The notes under the pieces were generated by a model. That model made no database searches. It was not told the DNA's origin and was given only the letters and a program-made list of their open reading frames with translations. Shown in pieces: positions 7,036-12,946 of a DNA stretch of 12,946 nucleotides. Source of the DNA: JANXQE01 sp035651635 (GTDB lineage: Bacteria; Verrucomicrobiota; Verrucomicrobiia; Limisphaerales; UBA8199); contig DASRFK010000144.1 of assembly GCA_035651635.1 (NCBI GenBank), forward strand, positions 1-12,946. Reading direction: 5' to 3'. Every line of letters begins with the position of its first letter. Position 1 is the stretch's first letter. The translations under genes were made by a program, and so were the position numbers.

Positions 7036-7164
7036 ATGATTGGAATGGCGTTAGCAGTACCGATGTTTGCCGCAGCGGGTTATTCGCTGCTGTATCTCCT
7101 GTTGGGAGGCGGTTTGGGCGGAGCGATACTGATTTTCATTGTAGCCAAGGCACTGGGGAAGTGA
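7036..7164 (+). CDS. Small single-pass membrane protein, candidate
   Basis: A 42-codon ORF on the strand opposite to all other genes, starting ATG at 7036 and ending TGA at 7164. The product is strongly hydrophobic: MIGMALAVPMFAAAGY, then one glycine-rich membrane span (about residues 17-36, core LLLGGGLGGAILIF) and a short basic end, VAKALGK. That composition is orderly for random sequence and suggests a real membrane peptide. It overlaps the last 85 nt of the convergent polymerase gene. Upstream is an A/G-rich leader (GAAGAAAGTGAGAAAG) but no strong Shine-Dalgarno, and only a weak possible promoter. Possible roles are a small partner of the polysaccharide machinery or a type I toxin-like peptide. 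I do not recognise a named family, so function is open. Confidence 0.55.
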   Translation: MIGMALAVPMFAAAGYSLLYLLLGGGLGGAILIFIVAKALGK

Positions 7165-8501
7165 GGTGGATGCGCCGGCGCGGGAGGCCGCTTTGGAGAG
7201 GGGCGGCGCCCGCGCCGGTAAGCCGTGGTGGGAATGGACATATCGAACTTTGAGGTCGGCCGAGCATACCAGGCGGCCAGCCCGAGAAAAATTACGCTGT
7301 AGAGAAAGCCGGGGAGAAAATCCAGAGTCCAATGAGTCACGGCGCGCATGGCTGAGGTGCAACTCTGCATGTATAGTAACTGGGCGAAGAGAGCCGTCGA
7401 AGGGGCTGTTGCACGCCACAGAAAACGAAAGCCAAGCCCGAGCGCCGCAAAGAAGAGGCAACCACAATAGCCGAACTGCTGGAAAGAATCGCCCATTCCG
7501 GTCACGGTCGAGCCGGCGGGGTTAACATAACCCATGGCGGCCAATTCGCGTTCGAGCCCCTCCCGAGGCCGTTCGATCATTAACATTTCCTTGAACTTCG
7601 GCCCGAGGATTTGCGCCGGGATATACCGGAAGACGAGGTGATTCCAATAGCCCGCGCCGAGCTCGTACTCTCCACTGCGGCCCGTCGCTTCAATGAGCAT
7701 CGCGGCATTGCGCAGTTCCAGGACGGATTCGCCAGTAAGAAAATCGCGGAAATTGCCAATCCAATCGACTTGACGCACGGCGTCCCAGTCCTGGTCCAGC
7801 TGATAGCGCCGGTAAGTGGCGGTAGCAGGAATTGCGAGCATGGCCAGACCCATGCACGTGGCGATTAACCAGCACGAAGGCCGCAAACGCAGTTGAAAGT
7901 ACAGGGTCAAGCCGACGATCATGGCAAAAAGCGCGGCCGGCTCGCGGCGGCCAAAAATCACACTCTGGATTGGCACCAATGAAGCCAGGATGGTTGCCGC
8001 CAGGGAAAACGAAGTCGGCTGGCGCAATGCGACCATGAAGCAGATGGCGAAGCCGGGATAACAAAGTTGTTGGAAGAACGCATAAATGGTTGCGGGGCCG
8101 GTCCAACCGCCCAACTCACTGGTCTGGACTTCAATGCGAGCGAGAACAAAACTGAACACGAAGCCGCAACCAACAAAGACCAACCCGGCGAGCAAAAGTT
8201 TGTCCTGGTTGATTGCGCCAGTCGCGGCCCGAGATTGGTTTTGGTTCAAGGTCCGTGACCTGCGATACCCAACGAGGCACGCGCCCAGGCAGAGACAAGT
8301 CATGCCCATCACGCGCCGCACGGCTTCTTCCGGAGCGGCGCCTGGAAATCGGAGCAAGGACACAGCTTGCGGCAGAATAAAGACGGCAAAGACCGCAGCC
8401 ATGAAGTGAGGATACTCATAGATCTTCTCCGGACGCGAAAGCACACTTGCCAGTCCTCCAATCACCAGGATCAGGAACGCCCAAAAGAAGAGATTGGTCA
8501 C
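7080..8501 (-). CDS. Wzy-like oligosaccharide repeat-unit polymerase
   Basis: A 473-residue multi-pass membrane protein with hydrophobic segments near residues 3-21, 33-50, 66-79, 102-120, 146-160, 166-183, 188-203, 209-226, 345-360 and 394-412, the usual profile of an O-antigen polymerase. The large hydrophilic stretch between about 227 and 340 would be the main periplasmic loop and contains NPAGSTVTGMGDSFQQFG (327-344), of a type seen in repeat-unit polymerases. Such proteins join lipid-linked repeat units on the periplasmic face. The start is GTG at 8501, supported by GGAGG 8 nt upstream and by a GTGA overlap with the preceding GT4 stop. The tail after about 420 is proline- and arginine-rich, not membrane-like, and its last 27 residues are antisense to the plus-strand small ORF. 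Polymerase is the best call; a ligase of the same fold is possible. Confidence 0.82.
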   Translation of the reverse strand: MTNLFFWAFLILVIGGLASVLSRPEKIYEYPHFMAAVFAVFILPQAVSLLRFPGAAPEEAVRRVMGMTCLCLGACLVGYRRSRTLNQNQSRAATGAINQDKLLLAGLVFVGCGFVFSFVLARIEVQTSELGGWTGPATIYAFFQQLCYPGFAICFMVALRQPTSFSLAATILASLVPIQSVIFGRREPAALFAMIVGLTLYFQLRLRPSCWLIATCMGLAMLAIPATATYRRYQLDQDWDAVRQVDWIGNFRDFLTGESVLELRNAAMLIEATGRSGEYELGAGYWNHLVFRYIPAQILGPKFKEMLMIERPREGLERELAAMGYVNPAGSTVTGMGDSFQQFGYCGCLFFAALGLGFRFLWRATAPSTALFAQLLYMQSCTSAMRAVTHWTLDFLPGFLYSVIFLGLAAWYARPTSKFDMSIPTTAYRRGRRPSPKRPPAPAHPPHFPSALATMKISIAPPKPPPNRRYSSE

Positions 8502-9700
8502 GGGGAGAGCCTCCGTTCGATTTCATGCCTGCACGGGGAGAGCGCCGCTGGAAATGATTTCGAGGATGGGCTGGAGGCGCAAGACTCAAACATCGCATGG
8601 TAACCAGGAGCCAGAACCGGCCAGCTGAACCGATCACGCACCGATTGCCATCGGGAATAGGCCTCGAAGGGTTTGAATTCCTTGCCAAGTTCCACCTTAA
8701 GCGAGTGGGCTAACGCGCCGGGTTGGGTCAAATCAGCCAAAATCCCATGCCGCCCCAGGACGTATTGTGTCACAGGATTGTTATGCGCAATTGCCGGCAG
8801 CCCACACATCAGGGCCTCGAGGTACACGCGGCCAAATCCCTCGGTGAGCGACGCCAGCACAAAACAATTGGCAGTCTGAAAGTACTCGAAAACGCCAGCG
8901 TAAGGGACAGACTTTGCCGAGAAGCCATCCGGGCCAAGAAGTCCGGAAGCGAGCTGAAGGATCTCGCCGGAGCTGGAATCCATTGCGCCAAGGAGTTGCA
9001 GAAAGGGACGCGGCCGGGGTAGGCGGGCCACTTCCTCAATTACATAATGCATGCGTTTATGCGCACGGCCGATCCAACCGACGCTCAGAATGACTTTGCG
9101 GTCGAGGGGCAATCGGAGTTGCCGGCGCAGAGCGTCCCGCGCCTCCGTCGAGAGCTTGGGCGGCGGAGCAAGGTTGATTCCGTAAGGCATCAGGAAGTGC
9201 TTCGCAGCGGGTTCGCCCGCAGATAGCGCCTCGTGGTAATAGCACGGGGCGACCTGGTGGACACGGTCGGTGCGGATGAAAGGGGGATGAACGGGCCCGC
9301 CATTGGAAAAAAGCAAACAGTACGGAATGCCGATCCAGCGGCGCAACCGGAACAAGAGAAAACCCAGATTGGCATCGCTGTAGAAAATGACCTGGGGACA
9401 GAACCGGCGAATGTGGGCGCTCACCGAAAAAACAGAACTCCACTGTTCGAGGACATAGGAGTTGCGCCTCGCGAGCACGCCCAGCAAATGCGCGAGTGAG
9501 CCGGTTCTGGACAGGCATCGCAGGACCCGTTCGTCGTCCGAATTCGCCCCGGTCCCCTTGAGCAGGAGCAACTCCAGGCCGGCAGAGTGTTTCAGTCCGT
9601 CAAAAGCTTCGCGGAAAAAGCTCTCGATGCCGCGGTTCATGATCCCCACACCGCTGCAGACCAAGAGCACTCGGGTGACCGTTTTGTCCGCGTCAGCCAT
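8498..9700 (-). CDS. GT4 glycosyltransferase
   Basis: A 400-residue GT-B glycosyltransferase. The N-terminal domain opens with VLLVCSGVGIMNRGIESFF (11-29), a glycine loop typical of GT4 acceptor domains. MPYGIN lies at 171-176, ILSVGWIGRAHKRM at 204-217, and the donor motif EGFGRVYLE at 287-295 supplies both glutamates of E-x7-E. The start ATG at 9700 overlaps the upstream methyltransferase stop by 8 nt, with only a weak GGATG ahead. Its stop forms GTGA with the polymerase start. It probably contributes one sugar to the repeat unit just before polymerisation. The C-terminal 25 residues are serine- and arginine-rich and look poorly conserved. The sugar is not identifiable. Confidence 0.92.
   Translation of the reverse strand: MADADKTVTRVLLVCSGVGIMNRGIESFFREAFDGLKHSAGLELLLLKGTGANSDDERVLRCLSRTGSLAHLLGVLARRNSYVLEQWSSVFSVSAHIRRFCPQVIFYSDANLGFLLFRLRRWIGIPYCLLFSNGGPVHPPFIRTDRVHQVAPCYYHEALSAGEPAAKHFLMPYGINLAPPPKLSTEARDALRRQLRLPLDRKVILSVGWIGRAHKRMHYVIEEVARLPRPRPFLQLLGAMDSSSGEILQLASGLLGPDGFSAKSVPYAGVFEYFQTANCFVLASLTEGFGRVYLEALMCGLPAIAHNNPVTQYVLGRHGILADLTQPGALAHSLKVELGKEFKPFEAYSRWQSVRDRFSWPVLAPGYHAMFESCASSPSSKSFPAALSPCRHEIERRLSP
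8510..8514 (-). promoter_or_regulatory. Ribosome binding site for the GTG-started polymerase
   Basis: GGAGG lies 8 nt before GTG at 8501, inside the end of the upstream GT4 gene. It fixes the polymerase start despite the non-ATG codon. Confidence 0.7.
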
Positions 9701-10442
9701 GCGGTTTCATCCACAACCAGCTCATCCGAACGGGGCGCCACTCGCTGACCGCCCAGTCGAGATAAGATTTCGGCAACATGGCGGTGCCGATGCTCTGGAA
9801 CGGAAATTCCGCGCCCAGTCGCGGTTCCTGCCAGATCTGCTGCACCAGGTGAGTGGCAGCGAAACGCGCCTGCAACAACTCGGTAATGCCTGGATGAATA
9901 AAATCGTGCGTCTCTACGAGCAACCACGCGCTCTTCAGGCCCGGAACTGCTTTAGGATCGAGCAGAAAACCCTCGTCGCCCTCAACGTCACAGAGAACAA
10001 ATGGGCCTTTACCGTTGTGCGGGCTGGGTTCCAAGCCACCCTGCAAGGCCGGTTCTAAATCCGCTGGGCTGCAGTGGCCGCGGACGTCAACCCGATCATG
10101 GACCCCGTTCAGCCAGCACATCCGCTCGAGCGCAATCCGGCCGGCTGGATTCTGCTCGAAGGCGATGACCCGAGCTTGCGGGTTTCGACGCGCCAACCCG
10201 ACCGCGTAGTAGCCCTCGGCGGCGCCAATATCGACGATGAGTTTTGGGCGCTCGGAACAGACCGCTTCAACGACGGTGGTCAGTTCCCGCTCGTAGCAGC
10301 CCAATAACTTCGGCAGGTACGCGCTGCCGATCGCACCGGCGGAATAGTGCATCGAAGCAAAGGGGCCGCATCTGACGCGATCGGAGGTGCGCCGGCGCAC
10401 CAACTGCGTCAGATAACCAATCGGCCGGTAGCGCTCCGGCAC
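9693..10442 (-). CDS. Class I SAM-dependent methyltransferase, FkbM-like
   Basis: Probably O-methylates a sugar of the polysaccharide. From GTG at 10442 the protein has 249 residues. The SAM-binding motif I, IVDIGAAEGYYAVGLA, is at 69-84, followed by the acidic residue Glu96 in AFEQNP that should contact the ribose hydroxyls, and by LCDVEGDEG in the middle of the Rossmann fold. The overall pattern resembles FkbM-type sugar methyltransferases. The start is doubtful. GTG at 10442 has no Shine-Dalgarno, and the same frame reads back as plausible protein (TKTATIAALLRRV) to ATC at 10484, which follows the GT2 stop directly and has GGAGG 5 nt ahead. The stop overlaps the downstream GT4 start by 8 nt. 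The methyltransferase fold is confident; the substrate is inferred from neighbours. Confidence 0.85.
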   Translation of the reverse strand: MPERYRPIGYLTQLVRRRTSDRVRCGPFASMHYSAGAIGSAYLPKLLGCYERELTTVVEAVCSERPKLIVDIGAAEGYYAVGLARRNPQARVIAFEQNPAGRIALERMCWLNGVHDRVDVRGHCSPADLEPALQGGLEPSPHNGKGPFVLCDVEGDEGFLLDPKAVPGLKSAWLLVETHDFIHPGITELLQARFAATHLVQQIWQEPRLGAEFPFQSIGTAMLPKSYLDWAVSEWRPVRMSWLWMKPHG

Positions 10443-10484
10443 GACGCGCCGCAGGAGCGCCGCGATAGTTGCGGTTTTAGTGAT

Positions 10485-11447
10485 TTAGCCCTCCGTCGCA
10501 GGTTCCGGAAGCAGGGCAGCCAGTTCCTGATTGAGCCTGGTTCGCAGTTGCGGGGGAAGCCGATGCGGGTAGCACCGGTCCGAGTAACCTGCCCGGAGCT
10601 TATCGAGCAGGGGAAGGCAGCAGGCATGGCATAGGCGCTGGAGTGCGCGCTTGGGCATCCCAGCCAGGTGTTCCCTCGACTGCGGGTCTGGCAGTTCGGC
10701 GCCAGGTTCCCAATATTGAAGTCCGCCAGCGTGATCCGGGTAAATGAACTGCCGCCAGTCGGTGGCATTCCAGTGTTGCGCGCAAGTGTTATCCGGCTCG
10801 GCCATCATCATGGCCCGAACACAACACCGACGCTGCAACTGCGCTGGGTCGCGGTGCGGATAATGCCGGATGGGTAAACGCTCCACGGCCGTGTATCCGC
10901 CGTTAAAGGGGAACGAGACGTTCTCGGGCCAGCGCATGCTTTGCCGGTAGCGGCACAGGCGCGGTTCAGTGTAGGAGCTGATGGTGTACGAGCGACGGCG
11001 TTCGCTAATGGGCCGTTTTCGATCCAACATGGTTTCTTTGCCCGAGCACCAGGCGTCTGCCTCGGATCTGGTAAGATGGAAATCGTAGTACTGGTGGAAA
11101 GCCACTGTTTCATGGGGACGCATATGTGCCCGTACGAAATCGCGAGGATTCACATGATGAAACTCGTCGGCGTCCACGCGTAAAAACCAATCGCCTTCGA
11201 GCATATAGCGGCGGGCCTGATGAAAAAGCCAGGCCCGCACGCGTTTGTCGGAAAAAAACACCGGGTCCCGGCGAAGGGGAAGCACACGGCAATCTTTGGT
11301 GGCGAACTGGCAGACCAGCTCCCAGGTTTGGTCACAGCTTCCAGTATCAAAGACATACACCGCGTCGGCCCAAGTCACCAGATGAGCCAACGATTGCTGA
11401 ATGATGTCAGCCTCATCCCGCACGGGGAGCAAAGCGTGGAATTTCAT
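10485..11447 (-). CDS. GT2 glycosyltransferase
   Basis: A 320-residue protein of the GT2 (GT-A) type. The N-terminus MKFHALLPVRDEADII matches the opening strand of the family. YVFDTGSCDQT (31-41) is the nucleotide-binding loop and RVDADEFH (90-97) carries the metal-binding D-x-D. This arrangement fits the Glyco_tranf_2_4 branch, often found in polysaccharide clusters. The C-terminal third has many Cys, His and Arg residues (RRCCVRAM, LCHACCLPLL) and no membrane span, so the enzyme is probably cytoplasmic. ATG at 11447 overlaps the previous GT2 stop as ATGA. Its own stop TAA is followed directly by the methyltransferase frame. The reaction is a sugar transfer; donor and acceptor are unknown. 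Confidence 0.88.
   Translation of the reverse strand: MKFHALLPVRDEADIIQQSLAHLVTWADAVYVFDTGSCDQTWELVCQFATKDCRVLPLRRDPVFFSDKRVRAWLFHQARRYMLEGDWFLRVDADEFHHVNPRDFVRAHMRPHETVAFHQYYDFHLTRSEADAWCSGKETMLDRKRPISERRRSYTISSYTEPRLCRYRQSMRWPENVSFPFNGGYTAVERLPIRHYPHRDPAQLQRRCCVRAMMMAEPDNTCAQHWNATDWRQFIYPDHAGGLQYWEPGAELPDPQSREHLAGMPKRALQRLCHACCLPLLDKLRAGYSDRCYPHRLPPQLRTRLNQELAALLPEPATEG
10490..10494 (-). promoter_or_regulatory. Shine-Dalgarno without a standard start codon
   Basis: GGAGG lies at the end of the GT2 gene and precedes ATC at 10484-10482 by 5 nt, ideal spacing for initiation. No ATG, GTG or TTG stands at that position in the methyltransferase frame. It may drive translation from ATC or be fortuitous. 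Confidence 0.4.
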
Positions 11448-12451
11448 CGGATGGACGAGTTCGGGTGAGTCCCAAATGGAACGCCGGAAGCATTCCCAGG
11501 TGTTTGTCTGCCGGCCTGAGCGTTAACAACCTCGGCCCAACCACGCCTCATTGGGAACTCTCTTTGCAACTGTTCGACTGAATAGATCGGTTTGCGCGGG
11601 AGTCGCATCCACCTGTAATAAGTGGCCCACGGAATCGCTTGACGTTGCTGGGAGCACTTGCCAATTCCTTTGAATGCGGCAAACCACCAGAACGGTTCAC
11701 GCCATACCCAACTGAACCCTTTCGAAAAGGCGTAGCTGAATTGCCGTGCGATTCGGTATCCGGAAACCAAAGGCACCCATGGCCACGGGCACCGCAACCA
11801 CACGCTCCACAATTCGTTGCGGGCATTGAGCTGATGCCGGCGAGGCAAGTCGCGTGCCTTGGGAGATTCCCGGTGCTCCACGACCAAAGAAGGTTCGAAC
11901 CAGACGGCCGCTCCGGCAGCGTAACTCTGTAACGCATAGTCCGGCTCTTCGTACATATGCTCGAAAAAGCCGCAGAAGCCGCCGACCGCCAAATAAGGTT
12001 TGCGCCGCATGGCCGCGGCACAATTCGCGTAGGCCGAAACGTAACGCCCGCAGTTTGCCGCGGTTCGATCACGTCCAGCGAACATTCCTCCAAGGCGCTG
12101 TTCAGGAAACGTGATTACGGCCGCCTCGGGGTGTTGACTAAATTGGCAGCCAAGTTGCTGAAGGAAATCGGCGGCAATCGGGCAACTGTCGTCGTCAAGG
12201 CTCACCACAATATCCGACTTCGCAAACCGCAAGAGTTGGTCACGCGAATGCACCGAGCCTTTAGTCACGGGGTTTTGCAGCACAACAAACTGCGGGAACC
12301 GGGTCCGAAGCATTTCAACCGTATTATCCTGGCAGCCATCTACACAGATGAGAACCTCGTCGGGAAGCGGCCGCAGGTTGATTAGGCTGGCGCAAGTGCT
12401 TTCCAGGTCCGCCCGCCGGTTCCTGGTGGGAATCATGATGGCGAAGGTCAT
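11444..12451 (-). CDS. GT2 glycosyltransferase
   Basis: A 335-residue GT-A glycosyltransferase. It begins MTFAIMIPTRNRR (1-13), with VDGCQDNT at 37-44, the metal-binding DDD at 86-88 in SLDDDSC, and the acceptor-side EEPDYALQ at 168-175, which corresponds to the ED-x-D region of rhamnosyl- and galactosyl-type GT2 enzymes. The C-terminal part is rich in Trp and Arg (SVWLRCPWPW, WVWREPFWWF) and may lie against the membrane. The frame is open further upstream to 12628, but that part is inside the preceding gene; ATG at 12451 is chosen because it overlaps that gene's stop as ATGA and starts the conserved fold. The specific sugar is unknown. Confidence 0.92.
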   Translation of the reverse strand: MTFAIMIPTRNRRADLESTCASLINLRPLPDEVLICVDGCQDNTVEMLRTRFPQFVVLQNPVTKGSVHSRDQLLRFAKSDIVVSLDDDSCPIAADFLQQLGCQFSQHPEAAVITFPEQRLGGMFAGRDRTAANCGRYVSAYANCAAAMRRKPYLAVGGFCGFFEHMYEEPDYALQSYAAGAAVWFEPSLVVEHRESPKARDLPRRHQLNARNELWSVWLRCPWPWVPLVSGYRIARQFSYAFSKGFSWVWREPFWWFAAFKGIGKCSQQRQAIPWATYYRWMRLPRKPIYSVEQLQREFPMRRGWAEVVNAQAGRQTPGNASGVPFGTHPNSSIR

Positions 12452-12946
12452 TCCAGGATTTGCAACGCCGCAATAAGGCGTTGGCCATAATGTTCCAAAG
12501 TGAACTCTCTTGCTCGTGCCCGGGCCGCCCTGCTCATCTGCGTCCGGAATTGGCGGTTCTTCACGACTCGCTCGAGCGCGTCCGCCAGGGCACGCGCATC
12601 CCGCTCCGGGACAATGAAACCTTCGCATCCATGGCGCACAGCTGAGCCGGAAGCAGCTGTTGTGATGACCGGCAAGCCGGTTCCCAAGGCTTGGTAGGTC
12701 GCTTCGGCGGATCCTTCCGCAAGGCTCGGGAGCACAAACAAGTCAGCTTTTAAGAATTCCTGTTGCACCGCATTGCGGGCAATTCGGCCAAGAAATCTCA
12801 AGTCCCGGCACATAGCCTGGGCTGAAGCGGCCAAATCAACATCACCGGCGACATAGATTTCACAAGGGCGCGCCCCTGCGCGCAGTCGCGTAGCAGCCAT
12901 GGCCAAATAATGAATGCCTTTGCGCAAGCCGGCGGTGCCAACAAAC
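12448..12946 (-). CDS. GT4 glycosyltransferase, C-terminal part (N-terminus beyond window)
   Basis: The 165 visible residues are the donor-binding half of a GT-B glycosyltransferase. They start in the motif FVGTAGLRKGIHYLA, continue with IYVAGD and FLGRI, and reach the donor site DLFVLPSLAEGSAEATYQ. The first glutamate of the E-x7-E pair is present, but the second position is glutamine (E-x7-Q), a departure from the family norm. GFIVPERD and a C-terminal helix follow. The frame stays open to the right edge with one spare base, so the first half lies outside the window; any ATG or TTG inside the fragment is internal. The stop overlaps the next gene as ATGA, making this the most upstream visible member of the coupled chain. 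Confidence 0.88.
   Translation of the reverse strand, partial: FVGTAGLRKGIHYLAMAATRLRAGARPCEIYVAGDVDLAASAQAMCRDLRFLGRIARNAVQQEFLKADLFVLPSLAEGSAEATYQALGTGLPVITTAASGSAVRHGCEGFIVPERDARALADALERVVKNRQFRTQMSRAARARAREFTLEHYGQRLIAALQILE

Noticed and set aside
12452..12628. N-terminal extension of the GT2 gene starting at 12451
   Set aside because: It is a shadow frame of the upstream GT4 gene, and the conserved GT2 fold begins exactly at the ATGA overlap start.

Overview
The window is a densely packed surface-polysaccharide biosynthesis locus. Every substantial gene lies on the minus strand, so transcription runs from high to low coordinates. The DNA is GC-rich. An exosortase with an EpsI-like tail, many glycosyltransferases, and nested palindromic repeats of a kind I associate with Verrucomicrobiota (Limisphaerales/Pedosphaera-like genomes) together suggest a verrucomicrobial chromosome. 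That assignment rests on recalled repeat style and gene content, not on a marker gene.

Layout in transcription order. The right block (12946 to 7080) holds a GT4 glycosyltransferase cut by the window edge, two GT2 glycosyltransferases, a SAM-dependent methyltransferase, another GT4 enzyme and a multi-pass polymerase of O-antigen/oligosaccharide-repeat type. Most of these genes are joined by ATGA, GTGA or similar stop-start overlaps. A gap of about 310 bases follows. It holds a 42-codon hydrophobic ORF on the opposite strand (7036-7164), convergent with and overlapping the polymerase tail, and a short 10-bp periodic repeat. The middle block (6768 to 2707) is two GT4 enzymes, a WcaF-like hexapeptide acetyltransferase and a WaaE-like GT2 enzyme, again nearly without gaps. 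Between that GT2 gene and the next gene sit two palindromic repeat elements (2422-2541 and 2560-2727). The left block (2396 to 1) is an exosortase/EpsI fusion coupled through a TTGA overlap to a WbuB-like GT4 enzyme that runs off the left edge.

Working model (inference). Eight glycosyltransferases build a decorated oligosaccharide (methyl and acetyl groups) on a lipid carrier. The Wzy-like protein polymerises it. The exosortase, a membrane transpeptidase-like enzyme often encoded next to exopolysaccharide genes, processes and anchors C-terminally tagged proteins at the same surface. The initiating sugar-phosphate transferase, the flippase, chain-length control and export proteins, and any exosortase substrate are not in this window and would be expected in the flanks.

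No rRNA, tRNA, CRISPR array, transposase or integrase was seen. Almost all plus-strand ORFs are shadows of the minus-strand genes; the 42-codon ORF is the only one I keep.
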